Source of the DNA: Apostichopus japonicus
Taxonomy: Eukaryota > Echinodermata > Holothuroidea > Aspidochirotida > Stichopodidae
Length of the DNA: 64,000 nucleotides
Reading direction: 5' to 3'
Assembly (NCBI RefSeq): GCF_037975245.1
Contig: NC_092576.1
Coordinates: 34,140,611-34,204,610, forward strand
Positions 12,101 through 32,500 of this stretch are shown here, piece by piece. Each line of letters starts with the position of its first letter. Position 1 is the first letter of the stretch. Made by a program: the position numbers and the translations under genes. The notes under the pieces are model-generated. The model did no database searches and was not told the origin of the DNA. It saw nothing but the letters and a program-made list of their open reading frames with translations.

Positions 12101-13787
12101 TTTTCATGCGCTAATACTAGTTTGGAATATGTGGCAACCTTAACAAAATAATTTTTAAGGTTAGTTAGATTTCTTGAATCCGAATAGAGACTCGGGAATC
12201 AGGAAAAGGGAGGCCCCTTGCGCGGACGATGAAGATGTTTTGTTTTTAACTGGCCCTGCTTCAGAGTTGTTGGGGTGGATTTTTTTTCCCTTTTCATTCT
12301 GTTCGAACGAACGATAAATTATATAAAAAATTAACACAAGAAAGGCTTAGTAGTACTTTATTATTCTTCAAAATGTTGCCAACTATTCAAAGTAACGTGG
12401 AACATAAAATCTACAACTAACACTACTAGTAACAGAAAAGTCGCTATCCGTACGTAACGTTACTGTTGTTAAATAAAAAGTTAAACGTGTAAAGTTGTGA
12501 GCTGACATCAAAAAGTTTTCAAGGCGGAACTCCTGTAAAGATCGATTTTCGCACAGTAGAGTAGGAACTTCATGATACACGATATTACGACTTAATGAAA
12601 TAGCGTGAATAATAAAAACCCAAAGCCCAAACGAAGTTACGAATTGTGTTGCGCTCAGCTTGACATCACGATCTCACGATATAACGTGTTAGCGTGAATG
12701 TAGCAGTCATGTTTGCTATCGTGAAGGCTTGGTATCACGATATAGCGTGTGATCGTGGTATATCGTTATATCGTGGTAGCGTGTACAAAAAATTTACAGT
12801 AGTCAGGTTTCACGATAGAAAACGATAGAAAAAGATAAGGGCATCACGATACACGATGCCACGGCCGATTTAATGTGAACGGTACTGTAAGACATCAGTG
12901 TTGGATCCACCAATGTAATATGGGAGAGTTTAAAAGAATAATTGTTAACAGTTTTTTATATGAAAGATAAGGGAAGATTTTTGTTAATTTTCTAGCAGTA
13001 TAGGGTTTTTATTTTCGTCCATCCACTATGTTATCTGAGATGAGAGGAATGCTGTCGAACACATAAAGTGATTAAATTGGTTCATCCCATCTTCATCTGT
13101 CTTCTTCTTGCCTAGAGGCAAGTAAGGCCTCCACAGAGCGTCTCGGTCGGCAGCTGTGTTTCTGGCCTCATTCAAGGATCACCAACCAGCCCTCTCTCTC
13201 TCTTTGTGTACTGTCCCTGCGCCATGTTGTTTTTGGTCGGCCTCTCTTTCTCCTGCCCTCTGGTGCCCAAGTCATGCTGATGTTGCTGTCGTTTTTAGGG
13301 TTTTGGCGCAATATATACCAATGAATTTCCATCTTCTTTTCTTAATTTTGATGCTTAGTGGTCCCATTTTTGCTCTCTTTAGCAGTTCCTTTGCGCCGAC
13401 CCGTTCTTGCCATCTTATCCCAAGCACTCTCCTGAGGCATTTGTTATGAAATATATCGCTTTTCTCTTAAATCCTGGAGAGTTTACTCTGCACATGTCGG
13501 TATCAATGCAACTTAATACTTGTAACTATGCGATGAATTTACTGGAAGGAAGGTGTTTTACTGTTTCTATTATGTTTAAGTCAGTTTTAGTAAATTTCAA
13601 TATTTCCTTCCTTCTTTTCAATTCCCTTTTTGATTAGATTGAACTATTCGATGATAAGTTACACCTAATCCATACCTACACCTCGGAGGAATGGCTGGGA
13701 TCCGTTTGCAGTCTGAATACGTTTCATCCGACAAGGGACATCATCGCCGGGGCCAACAGTAGTGGCAGGATGCATGTCTTTATGTGA
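152..13787 (+). CDS. WDR76: WD repeat-containing protein 76 (C-terminal eight coding exons; 5' end outside window)
   Basis: Exons read from splice sites and phase: 152-297, 1569-1722, 2788-2946, 4638-4774, 5708-5809, 6901-7053, 9082-9247, 13638-13787 (TGA at 13785). All junctions are in phase, giving 388 residues of a beta-propeller. Diagnostic stretches are RVAKVVPHRIFSVGFHP then WGSLGFWDL (exon 2), HTRPINCLSFSP and GTLRCGDFEKGIFDE (exon 3), a GHVTTIDTRSPG blade (exon 4), VSVHPLKQQYFITASTD (exon 5) and HIALWDVRKL (exon 6). WDVR fits the WDxR box by which DDB1-CUL4 receptors bind DDB1. By family knowledge WDR76 is a nuclear CUL4-DDB1-associated, chromatin-linked WD40 protein related to DDB2. 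The first listed exon (KRHPEGPLDMECTNVKKE onward) is less conserved and rests on an acceptor at 150-151 and phase match only. No frameshift or stop was seen. The donor after exon 7 is altered by a transposon (see 9251-12887). Confidence 0.9.
337..658. mobile_element. hAT-type MITE, copy 1 (GCGTAGGAA family)
   Basis: A 322-bp element whose ends read CAGTGGTGTAGGAAGG and, as reverse complement of the right end, CAAGGGCGTAGGAACC. It is flanked by an exact 8-bp direct repeat GAGTTAGA (329-336 and 659-666), the duplication size typical of hAT transposases. The interior holds G/C homopolymer runs and no coding capacity, so it is non-autonomous. A second copy in opposite orientation is at 33183-33548. 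It lies in a WDR76 intron. Confidence 0.9.
667..1568. other. Rest of WDR76 intron, no feature recognised
   Basis: Purine-rich non-coding sequence with many short GTAGGA/GGAAG-like words between 660 and 1400, perhaps a degenerate simple repeat. No open frame with recognisable similarity, RNA gene or defined element was seen. Confidence 0.5.
2098..2750 (+). repeat. Direct tandem duplication (about 345 bp, two copies)
   Basis: Two adjacent diverged copies start at CATATCCCTCTGGAG (about 2099 and 2446) and run through ATATTCATTCTTCTTTT, GATTGCTCAGCAC and GGTCTACAGTATTTTACTAC to AATTACAAAATTTG.TATGCATGCC. Both are inside the WDR76 intron before exon 3. Short open frames here are fortuitous. Confidence 0.85.
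3219..3518. mobile_element. hAT-type MITE, second family
   Basis: A 300-bp element bounded by CAGGCGCATAGC on the left and GGCTACGTGCCTG on the right, which are imperfect inverted repeats. It is flanked by an exact 8-bp duplication TCTGAAAT at 3211-3218 and 3519-3526. The right end carries complementary G/C runs. No coding capacity. It lies in the WDR76 intron between exons 3 and 4. Confidence 0.88.
3550..3865 (+). repeat. Three-copy tandem repeat, about 110-120 bp unit
   Basis: The phrase GTGGGTGTTACCA.ACATCTCAAACCT.CTCATAGTATG..CTTTACAAATACTATGCCATGAGAAAGCAG recurs from about 3565, 3688 and, truncated and diverged, 3803. A weak antisense open frame across it is a by-product of the repeats. 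Confidence 0.8.
4825..5545 (+). repeat. Direct duplication of an interspersed repeat in WDR76 intron
   Basis: The block beginning CTTATCCACTAGAGAGCCTG (about 4840) and containing CCTGACGTTTCGATCCTAG and GGTTAATGAGCATGGTGAAC recurs from about 5304 with few changes. Both copies end in purine-rich GGAAGAGGAGAGG sequence. Confidence 0.8.
7552..7995. repeat. G/C-homopolymer-rich repeat fragments, possibly truncated hAT MITEs
   Basis: CAGGGGCGTATCCGGGG at 7549 resembles the hAT MITE termini in this window but no matching right end or target duplication was found. A second block (7905-7995) has runs of G and C flanking ATATATCCCCCC. No genes seen. Both lie in the WDR76 intron between exons 6 and 7. 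Confidence 0.45.
8430..9060 (+). repeat. Direct repeat pair of about 175 bp upstream of WDR76 exon 7
   Basis: Copy A (about 8430-8612) and copy B (about 8886-9060) share ATATGTCTGCATTTT, AAGTTTGCTATCA, ATTATATTATTTTA, CATTATGCTG and TCTCAGATATCATACAT. Copy B ends about 20 bp before the acceptor of the exon starting at 9082, so it supplies the intron's branch-point region. Confidence 0.75.
10437..11215. repeat. Fold-back minisatellite nested in the TA transposon
   Basis: Outer parts carry TACGTTCCGACAATT at about 10464 and its approximate complement AATTGTCGGAAC at about 11163, followed by two further GACGTCGGAACATAG copies. Inside, a degenerate unit of about 30 bp (AAAATTGGGTCC, then AAAAATTGAGTCCCCC) repeats from about 10690 to 11160. 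Its complementary form (GGACCA, then ATTTTT) fills 10500-10680, so the two arms could pair. The antisense frame 10719-11012 is just the repeat read through. Confidence 0.7.
11216..12655. other. Interior of the TA transposon, no gene recognised
   Basis: No transposase-like frame was found on either strand. The sequence is AT-rich with no tandem structure I can define, so the element is probably a deletion derivative mobilised in trans. Confidence 0.5.
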
Positions 13788-16700
13788 GAGTGCCTTCTTA
13801 TTATTAGAGGTGCAGCCTTGGCAGTGTTGAGGGTGCATGCAAGGTGTAGGTAGAATTACTATGCCAACATTCATATGGTTCAAGATGCCTCGGCAGTTTT
13901 GTGGGTGTATGCAAGGTGTAGGTAAATTTACTTCACCTGTGTATCAGTATAGGCATGCATTAATATCAAGAGGACTTGAAGACTATTGAGGGTGCATGTG
14001 TGGTGTAAATTAGAGAGTCACAGCTGTCTTTCAGCGTAAACTCGTTGTCTTGTGCCAGGTGGTGCTATAGTATTGAGATTGTGGATAGGGCGTCAGTAAT
14101 GGGTTGACGTTCAGTTTCAAAGCAAGCTTGTTCCCAAATGAAAGTACTAAGTCAGTATTAAAGGTGCTTGCGAGGTGTAAGTAAATGAAGATTGAGTTCA
14201 CCTGTATATTCAATACTTCACTTAAAGTTGTTCTGAAGGGTTTGAGTGTGTGTGGATATGGTGTTAAATAAACTTAATTCACATTCGTTTGTTTTCAGCA
14301 CTAGCATATAATCACAGGAAGATGCCTTAAGAGTGATAACATGTATAAGATACCTATGGAACTTTTTCAGTAAAGGTATGTGTTGATGTGGTGCCGCTGT
14401 TGTTTTCCTTATAATGTGGTATGCTAGTGAAAGTGGGAACTCAACTAGAATCATGGTTCTTCCAGTAATGGGCAATTGCACTATTCAAACCAAAGATCAT
14501 TTTTTATTTTTTTATTTTTTCACTAAGTCGTTGGCATTATGATACTAATCAAAGTTGCTCCATTTCAGTAGGTCAGTTATAAAGTGACAATCAAACAAAA
14601 AGTAAGAGGGAAAAAAATGCATGTTTTTTGCTGTTAAACGGAAGAAAATTCCTCTAGGTTTTCAGATTGTGCATGAATCAGTACTTTTTCAACATTTCAC
14701 TCTGCTAACTTGGTGCTGTTGTTACTACATTCTTGTTTTTGTTTTTGTTACACTTGTTTTGCATCACAATAATTGCCAAAACAAATACAAGTGTACAAGT
14801 TGTCTTAAAACTCGAACATATCCTGATAGCAGTAAGTCTTTCTCTCTCAATTTCTACTAATATTTTATTTCATTACTAATTTTTCCTGCTGAAACAACCA
14901 TACTAAATCTGTATTTTGGTATATACAGTTTAGATTATCTCCCCTCCTTGGCTTTTTTTTTGTTACTATTTTTTTCAGGCTTACTTGTTGTTGTTGTGGT
15001 TTCTATGGTAAGAAAACATAACAAATGTTATGATAAATGGTAGAGACATGTAAACCATTTTTGGCCGTTTTGTACCACTACAAAACAAACAAAAAACGTC
15101 AACTTGAGAACATTACTAAAAAATAAAAACCATAAAAAAACGAGTTCAAAAGTTATTGTAGTTTGTATCCTTAAGTTTGTATGTTTTTGTATGTTTTTTT
15201 ATATCCTTTTAAGAAGAAAACTTTTGCTACCTGTAAATTGTATATTGTAGGTGTTGTAGATGCCATGTATCAGTAGTACAGTAGCTAGTCATCGGCACTA
15301 CGTTTTGATAGTTTTTTTATTTATTTGTTCTTTATGTACCAATGGAATTGCAGACTTTGTAGTTTTCATCAGGTATTTGTGTGGTGGTCGTTGGTCATAT
15401 GGTTACACACCATGAAGTCATAAGGTTGTCAGGTTGTATTGGTAATCGGTTAAAAAAATTGTCAATTCTTTGGTCACCTTGCAGTCATATGGGTAACCAC
15501 CATGAAGTCATATTAAAGGTTGCCAACCATAATTTAATCCAAGGAATGTAACATTAATGCTCTTGTCAAATGATTACACAACATGGAGTCATAAGGTTGT
15601 CAACCATAACAGTAATCTGTTCAAAGAAAGTTAGATTGTTGGTCATATGGTTATACACCATGACGTTATTGTAAATTATCCTCCTATTGGTACCCCACTA
15701 TCATCATGTTATTAGCCATGTTACTTACTGTCGTAGAATGTATCAAGGGTCATCGAGACCATAGGTAGTTAAGTTCAAGGAAAATGTTGGAAAGTACAAA
15801 GCTTAGGAGAAGCATCCCACCATTACACACACACAAAAGAAAGGTGGATTCCTAAGCTGCTATAAATGTTTCTTTGTTCAGTTCATAATAACTCTCTGAG
15901 TTTCTTGTAAATGTGTTTTCTTTGGTAAGATAGATTTTACACTGTTCTCTCTCTTTCTTTCTTTCTTCATTAACATTTATTCAGTTTGTCTCTTTGCTCA
16001 TCAATAACTTGTCCAGTAACAAATATATACTTATTATATCTATTTATTTATCTATTATGAACATGTAAATAAAGAAGAAAAAAAGAAGGTACTTAAGTGC
16101 CATTTTTACCGAAAGAAACAAATGTCTCGGTTCTTATTGTCTGTTTGTTGTTCCAGAAATAATTGCTGCATTGCAGATAACAATTAATATAACGTTGCTG
16201 GTACCAGCAATCCCTTTCATTAGTTCTGCGTTGCCTGTTACGATGCAGTGTCTTTGACTATATCACTGTATATCAACAGGAACCAAGTGTTTGATCCTGC
16301 AATATGCTGATTATGTACTAAATGTAAATACTGCCATCTGTTAATATTGTAATGATGCCCCCACCCCCCTCCCCCTTCCACCATGGATTCCAAAAGGAGG
16401 CAAACATAGAGAAAAGTGAGGCTTTATATAGAAGATATAATCAAGTTTTATTCAATAAAGCATCTAAACTTGTGTACTTGCAGGAAAACCCAGACAGTTA
16501 ATATTAAACAATTTATATGTAGACAGCTCCCAATTGAAAATCCAACCCTCACACCTTAGCAGCTAGGACAGCTCTCCTGGAAAATACCTTTAAATTACAA
16601 GTTATTCCAACAACAAAAGCTAGATCATAGAACACATTGCTGCCTGACTGCGCAGTGGTAAACAAAGTAGGCCTGTATATTCCAATGCATACATGTTATG

Positions 16701-19009
16701 TCCATAAAAATGGCTACATATACAAAGATCTTGGAGGAATATAGCTGAACCTTGAGGTGCATGGGAGGAGGGTGAGGATGGGGGTATTGATAGACAATTA
16801 CTTTGATAGGAAGTGAGGCATGTGACTTGGACATGAATTGATTAACTATTCTACAAAATTTTCGCAAACTTTTAACAAAATGAACCACATGTCATTACTG
16901 CACCAAAATCCATATTTTTTTTCTTCTTCAAACAATAGGGCACGTTTCTCATAAAATATTTCAACTTCTCTGGAAAAGGACATTTTTCTTAATAACAACT
17001 ATACTGTTTTGCAAACTATAGCAAAGAAACAACAAGCAGACTGGTGGTGATTTTGGATCTGGGGATGAATCTGAAAGTGTGAATGAATCTGGGGATGAAT
17101 ATCGTGACGAATCTGGGCATCAAAACTGGGTTTGAATTTGGGGATGAATCTGGAGGATAGCTTCAGGTTGGTATATGAAAATGTTTAAAACTTGAAATAT
17201 GCAAGGCCTACGCTGCTGTTATCTGTGGTCATGGTAGCCTCGAGACCTGCCACTCATCGGGAACAGCGTAAACAACATAGGCATTAGGTCAGTATTTATT
17301 TACTCAGGCGTATTCTTTTACGTAAGTTCGCTCGTCAGTTTAAGTATGTCACCAGCAGATAAACAGTATATGTTGGATCCATAGAGCTGTTTATTATTAA
17401 GCTCTATGGTTGGATCACACTTAGGCCTTCCAGTACGAAGTAGTTATCATTTAGTCAGTGCATATGATAAATGATATTTTATTACTATATAGTATTAGTA
17501 ACATTAGGCCTACGTTTGTAGCAGACAGCTTTCTGTGTTGTTTTTCTAAAAGTTCCAGACAGCTGCTACTACCCCTCCTCAAATATTTTTACTTACCTTT
17601 GTTTATTTTCAATCTTGCATGCATCAACTTTGATACTCCCTTTGTTTCTATTATTCTCCACTTGTTTTGATCATATGTACACTTGCTTCCTTAGTATGCA
17701 TAACTTCCTTTTATATTCTCATTTGCATAAATTCTTGTTATGTAATATACCTTGATTAACAGATAGTTTGCTAAATAAAGATTCATTCTGTTCCTGTACA
17801 CCAGCCTCAAAACATCTCTTTTCTTTCCTTCAGTACCTACCTGTACAAATATTAGTTGGAGTTAACTTGTCCTATTTTCATTTATGGACTTACCTGTAGT
17901 TTCTCTACACGTTTCCGACCGACGAGGAGGGCATGATCCCAACAATTACCACCAATTACCACCGGTAAGCAGGTGCTGCTCTAACGGACGTTGGTAAAAC
18001 GCGGAACGATTACGGAACGACGGAACGCTAAAATATGCGATGTAGCAAATCGACCACAGTAAAGTGAGCCTTACATTCAGCCGCATCATCCGTACGTTCT
18101 TCGCGTTGAAGTGAACGTACACAGTCGGCCCAGATGATTGTGAATTCATCGCCTGAATGTCACTACGGTAGCCTCATATCGCCTTAACATAACACAGCTC
18201 TCCCGAAAGTAGAAAAAGTAACGGAATAAAAAGACAGGAAGAGAAACAAAGTGTAACGACACGTGTCACCCTCGAATTGCGGAGGAAATTTTGATGATTC
18301 ATTTTTTGTTATAAATTCAAGTATAATTGAGAATGTTTCATTCAAAGTTGAACTTACAACTTTCTCTTCTCTATCTTACCGCCTTTTCAGATTGTTGAAA
18401 TGAAGTCGTGCCACCAAGACATTCACGTACTATTTCTTCAGGGAGCTCATGGTGTACCGCAATTTCTAAATTTAACTTTGTAACTTGAAAATTTTAAGCA
18501 GGACGAAAATGACATTTCATTTTTTCAAGAAAATATGACTCTTCTTCTCAAAGGCTCTTACTGTTTTCCTGTTTACAAAACTTCTTTTCAATGTCGGAAA
18601 GTGGTGTAAACTAATGCTTAACATTATCATTTTCATGCGATTCTCAAACCCAGAGTTGTCTGACGATCGCTATAACGCGTGAAACTCCGACATCGGAGTA
18701 ACAACTACTAGTGTTCCACTAGTCTCAACTAGTATATTCCGCTCTGTCCACTGGACATAGAGCAGATCTGTGCCAAGATAGACGCCAACCAACCAACTAT
18801 ATATATACATATATATAATAGAACTTACAATCATATTAAAATGCTTACAATAGCCTATGAATGTAGCAGCATTGTGAAAATTAATGTTTTGAACTGCCAT
18901 ATGCTCACATTTTTCATTTCTAATGGTATGATTGATGAGATAAAACCTTTGCCCGTTACAGTCCGTACTACTGTATGCATAAGATAATCCTTCATTGCTT
19001 TATTTCAAA
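13788..19009. other. Intergenic region between WDR76 and the PHD-USP locus
   Basis: No convincing gene. It contains a tandem repeat at about 15370-15670, a TCTC/CTTT run at about 15948-15966, and a degenerate GAATCTGGGGATGAAT repeat at about 17050-17155. GGTGCATGC.AGGTGTA words recur through 13830-14180. An ACTAGT-rich stretch at 18700-18735 is followed by an AT dinucleotide run. Short open frames here lack coding character. Confidence 0.6.
15370..15670 (+). repeat. Degenerate tandem repeat, about 85-95 bp unit
   Basis: Four decayed units share GGTCATATGGTTACACACCATGAAGTCATAAGGTTGTCA-like cores near 15390, 15480, 15565 and 15640, with GGTAATC.GTT-type sequence between. Function unknown. Confidence 0.65.
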
Positions 19010-21623
19010 ATGACGTCAGAAAGAGAGAATCTCCCAAAGTATTCTTTGAGCAAATCTCTCATGCAATATATTGAGCATGTCAATGATAATGGTAAACAGA
19101 ACACGAGCAGTGTGGTTCAATACCAACTTTTGGTGAAACGTTCTTAATTTTTGTTAAACCTTGTTTTTTTCTCCAATAGTTATCAAGACGACGCCGTCAG
19201 TCGTGCACAACGAGTACTCCTTACGCCCACATGAAAGCATCTGGTACCAAGTAGCGCTGTCACTTCTGAAGAGCGATTCCGTCGAAGCAAAATCGTTCCA
19301 CAAACTCGCAACTAGATTGTACAAAAGATTTAAGAAACTTAGCCACTTTCAAACATTGTATCAATGTGCAAAACAAGCAGCATTGCCGACCAAAGATGGA
19401 CCAAACGTTGGAGACCAATCCTCGCCCTCGAGAGCCACGCTAGATCTCAGCTACGACGATGTATCTGGCAGTGTATTCCAATCCTCGCCCAAGGACGAAC
19501 AGCCTTCCCCCAACCCACCCATGCGACGTGTAGTTGTCGAAACTGTCTATGACACTGAAGATCATTGCTCTGCCAGACCTATACCGGATGTCATTGGCGA
19601 TAATGGACCCGACTTTAGAAACCCACCGACATCTGAAATGTATAAGGTTGTTCAAGACGATGCCTGTGACAGAGAGTGTCAACCAGACTTGCCGATCAAA
19701 TACATGAGCGACGACAATGACAACGACGAGGAGCAGGAAAGTTCACCTTACACACCTCCAAATGAAATATTTTGCATCTGTCTGCAACCCAACGACGGCA
19801 GCCCATACCTGAAGTGTGATATGTGTAGGCAATGGTACCATTTTGATTGTGTCGGTTTCTCTACCTCCCCAGACACACCCAAACGCGTTGAGGATTCACC
19901 CTTTCTGTGTGGTAAATGTCAACCATCTGTGCGTCGTGGAATTGTTAACATAGGAAATACTTGCTGGTTTTCAGCCATGATACAGGCAGTCAATGCAACC
20001 CATATAGGGAAAATACTAAAGAGACGTCCTACCACTCTCGATAACGTTGACGAAGAGATCAAACGTTTATTGACTGCACTTGAAGAAGACACGGCACTTC
20101 CAATTGACGAAATTCGTGTTCGTAATGTAGTGTCGGCTATTTCTGGAGTTCTCTGCGGCTCGTTCCAAGACATTACCCGACAACAGGATGCAAGCGAATT
20201 TTATACAGCTTGCATTAGTCCCGGACTGGAGAAGCAGCAGATTTTAGGAGGTGTGCCGCCAATAACTTCTACTGCTGTCACAGAAATAGTGACTTGTTTA
20301 AAGTGCGGTCATGAGGAACGGAGGCAAAATACGATTACCCTGCTAACCGTTGTCCCCAACGGATGTGACACTATTGACAACATCAATGCACTATTTGAAG
20401 ATAGTCTCTGACACAACGTCCTATGTAGTCGATCGCGGGACGAAACAGACAAAACGATTTCGTACACAAGTCAAGGAACTACCGCCTTGTTTGGTCGTAC
20501 TTGCCAATAGAACCAGGAGGGGAGGGCGCAAAAGTAGCATGGTCCAACATTCACTACCCGTACTTCATATTTCCGACTTGAAGGTGGATTTTTCAAATGC
20601 TCGTTTATCAAGTAATAAGTACCAGTTAGCCGCGGCTGTAGTCCACAAAGGAGTTAATTGTAGAGCTGGACATTATTACACCTATGTCTTCCAGAACGAC
20701 GGTACAGTACTGATGTATGATGATCATCTTGTCAACACAATCGACTTACAGAGTGTACTGGAAGATATAGAGTCTAATGCTTACCTTCTATTTTACCACA
20801 TGTCCATCGATGTTATATACCATGGTGAACTTGCACAGACTGAAGATGAGGGCAGTGACGTGTACACGTATCAAAGCATTACATCACGAGCCAACGGTGA
20901 CGATTCTGGTAGCTCGAATCTAGATTTCCAGATGGAACAAGAAACGCTTCATGTATCTCCTTTGTTGAATTCCACTGATGACCAACACTCTTTTATTTCT
21001 AACGAGGCCACGAAATGTGAAGAAAGTGTTGACGTAGACACCAATGATGCTCCGCTAACCAAATCCACTCTTTCAGGTTTGAGCTCTGGCCCAATTTTCT
21101 CAAAGTATTTTGAAGCAAAAGTTAAGAAATGTGCAAGCTTTCGCATTAATGAGGACGCTTGGAGAAACCTTCGGAAATTCCAAAGAGGTAGCACATTACC
21201 AATGCAATGGGTAAACATTTTTTACAACGGCATACGAGAATCTAATCCTTACTGCACGTTTATGTTCAAAAGACATCGTGTCTCGAAAGTAAGAAGTCGG
21301 AAGACCTCTGGAACCATACTAACTGCAACCGCATACAGTTCACGACGACCGACGTGTACCATGACCGCAACGATGAAGATGAATCATGATCTTCTGTGCA
21401 ACGTTGAATACAACGGCAAAATAAAACATAATACCAACGGAGTACAGTAGCACAAAGACCCATCAGAGCTGACGAACGAGATGTTCTACGACAACAGCTG
21501 TCACGAGACCATTTCCCATCACGTTTACATACAGAGAGGATACGGGGAATGAATCCAGATGTATTTGCAAGTGGGAACATGACCTGGGGTCGGCAGAGAT
21601 GGTTCTGTATTTAAGCGAATAGG
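19010..21623 (+). pseudogene. PHD finger plus USP-type deubiquitinase domain, frameshifted
   Basis: A first exon 19010-19091 (MTSERENLPKY onward) splices in phase over an 88-bp intron to 19180. The long exon encodes a C4HC3 PHD finger (19768-19920: FCIC, KCDMC, WYHFDC, FLCGKC) and, directly after, a peptidase C19 domain. The Cys box is NIGNTCWFSAMIQ (nucleophile codon 19962-19964), the finger pair is CLKCGHEE, and the His box is AGHYYTYV (codon 20671-20673) with MYDDHLV. A stop at 20409-20411 with continuation in the +1 frame splits the domain between Cys and His boxes. Further shifts are needed near 21320, 21450 and 21575 to keep the downstream segment (WVNIFYNGIRESNPY; RPIRADERDVLRQQL; NPDVFASGN) open; a donor GTGAGT follows at 21624. 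Without those shifts only the first 416-codon frame is translated. It could be a host gene, a domesticated transposon protein or an element remnant. Confidence 0.72.
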
Positions 21624-21799
21624 GTGAGTGCTAGCCTTGTTAGGGTACAGCCCAGGGTCCATGAGGTCCAAATAAATAAGGTATCTTTCCAACAATTATG
21701 TTTACGAGGCAGCATGGAAGTTATTGTGTTGAAATCAGTACCTAGGCTAAAGTTTACAATGATGGTTATGCTTGCACAATAAAGGGTGACAGCCTGATA

Positions 21800-22200
21800 T
21801 TCATAAGGTTCTATATTCATGAATAAGGTTCAGCGTTCATAAGGGTCATTATCCATAAGGTTCATTGTTCGTAAGGTTCGCTATTCATAATGAGCAAAAA
21901 GGTTCATTGTTCACCTGTTCGTTATTCATAATGAAAAAAAAAAAGATTTGTTGTTCATAAAATTTGGTAAAAGGGTTCGATATTCATAATGGTGAAAAAG
22001 GTTTGTTGTTCATAATTGGTAAAAGGATTAGAAATTCATAATGGTGAAAAAGGCTCGTTATTCATAATAGGACTAAGGGTTCGATATTTATAATAGAGCA
22101 AAGGGTTTGTAATCCATAATCGACAAAAAGGTTCGTTATTCATAATAGGAAGAAAGGGTCTGTTTTTCATAATAGGCCTAGCCAAAAAGGTTCGGTATCA
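21800..22200 (+). repeat. Minisatellite of about 35 bp, TTCATAAT/AAAAGGTTCG units
   Basis: Around ten degenerate units of GGTTCGTTATTCATAATGGTGAAAAA type run head to tail, ending near TAGCCAAAAAGGTTCGGTA. It lies in the gap between the PHD-USP exon and the next coding exon at 22638. Confidence 0.85.
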
Positions 22201-22637
22201 TTCACAATGAGGAAAAGGACCCCCTCTAGGAAACGTACAAGTTTATGCCGTTGATATGTCGAAAATGTAGGTTTTGCTGCAGGGGGTAGGTTGAAGCATG
22301 GTCTTGATAGTGTGTGGCTCATATTCTCTGCAAAATTATGCATCCATTTTCTTTCATGAAATTTTCCCCATTTTCCAAAATTCAAACAAGTGAATAAATA
22401 TATTTATAGTTTACAATGATTGTTATGCTTGCACGAATAGGTAAACAACTGGTGTTTACAATTAATTTGCTGTCCAGAATTGATTGTTTCAAGCCTATTG
22501 CTTTTTAAATTTTCTTTCATGAAATTTTCTCCATATTCCAAACTTTGAATAGAGATGTATTCCAAAAATGTGCTGTATCAATGTTGTTCTATTTGGTCAG
22601 CAACTAATATCTACTCCACAATTGTTGTTTCCTCCAG

Positions 22638-31777
<9,140 letters not shown>

Positions 31778-32110
31778 AGGGTACCCCATGGATATTGATT
31801 TCGGTGTAGTTGAAAGGTCATTTGAAAAGGCAATCTGGTGTTGCGACACCAACGAATAATCGTCAGCTTATTTCTAATCGAGTGTCAGAAGATCTCAAAA
31901 GCGTGGTAGAAGGTTTGACGTTATCTCCAATGTTTCTACAGCTGGGCACTCGAAGGAGCTGAAAACATTCAACAATTATCAAATGGACAATTTCCTATCT
32001 TTGAATAGATTAGTTCAGCTGACAAAAACACTGACCATCAACTTCCTCTTATGTGACCAGAGATCATTGTGAAGGCTAAGCTCACCGAACAGAATGTTTC
32101 GTTTGCGAGA
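31778..32110. other. Region after the PHD/C48 stop codon
   Basis: Likely 3' untranslated sequence of the gene ending at 31777. No further gene is seen before the R1 repeat begins near 32110. Confidence 0.4.
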
Positions 32111-32500
32111 TATCCAAGTTTAAAGGGTGTGAAGACTCGCCCAAAAATAAACGTCTCATGTCGGTCATCTGACATAGTTTGGAATGAGGTGTAACAGAAG
32201 TGTTAGACATCACCATCGATCCCAGAAAATACACACACAGCTTGCTACCGTCGGTAATTAGACACTAGTGTAGAGTCAGTACATACAGCTGCGGTCAATA
32301 CCCACAGCACAGTGTAAAACGATACAGCGATGGACATCTCAGGTCCATTTCAAGATAACAAGGTATCACTTTTCATTACTGTCTGCATTTTGTAGCGACA
32401 CGAATAAAACGTCACTTGCAAGCAACGGAATGTTAATTTTTCAGATGGCCGCACCAGGTTTGTGGCAAGTCTTCAATGCCTTTAAATGTCCTGTTTGGCA
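32110..32500 (+). repeat. Interspersed repeat family R1, plus-strand copy
   Basis: It runs from GTGTGAAGACTCGC through ACGTCTCATG, CACACACAGCTTGCTACCGTCGG and GATACAGCGATGGACATCTCAGG to GCAAGTCTTCAATGCCTTTAAA. It is the only uninterrupted plus-strand copy and so shows the empty site for the insertion at 33183. Confidence 0.88.

Larger units (their letters stand above)
9251..12887. mobile_element. TA-flanked DNA transposon (non-autonomous as seen) inserted in WDR76 splice donor
   Basis: A 3637-bp element with 44-bp terminal inverted repeats (9251-9294 and 12844-12887, one mismatch) beginning CAGTACCGTTCACAT. It is flanked by the dinucleotide TA on both sides (9249-9250, 12888-12889), which with a CAGT start is typical of Tc1/mariner-like elements. 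Subterminal zones (about 9300-9500 and 12660-12845) are crowded with ATCGTGA/ATATCGTG words in inverted arrangement. I found no transposase frame; the interior carries another repeat (10437-11215). Removing one TA and the element gives CAG followed by GTAAGA, a consensus donor for the exon ending at 9247. Confidence 0.9.

Noticed and set aside
13156-13637. Two overlapping frames of 97 and 76 codons before the last WDR76 exon
   Set aside because: They are hydrophobic low-complexity reads of a CT-rich intron with no splice sites or family signal; the real exon starts at 13638.
15948-16080. CRISPR-like or regulatory tandem array
   Set aside because: It is a TCTC/CTTT simple run and AT-rich sequence; no repeat-spacer structure exists anywhere in the window.
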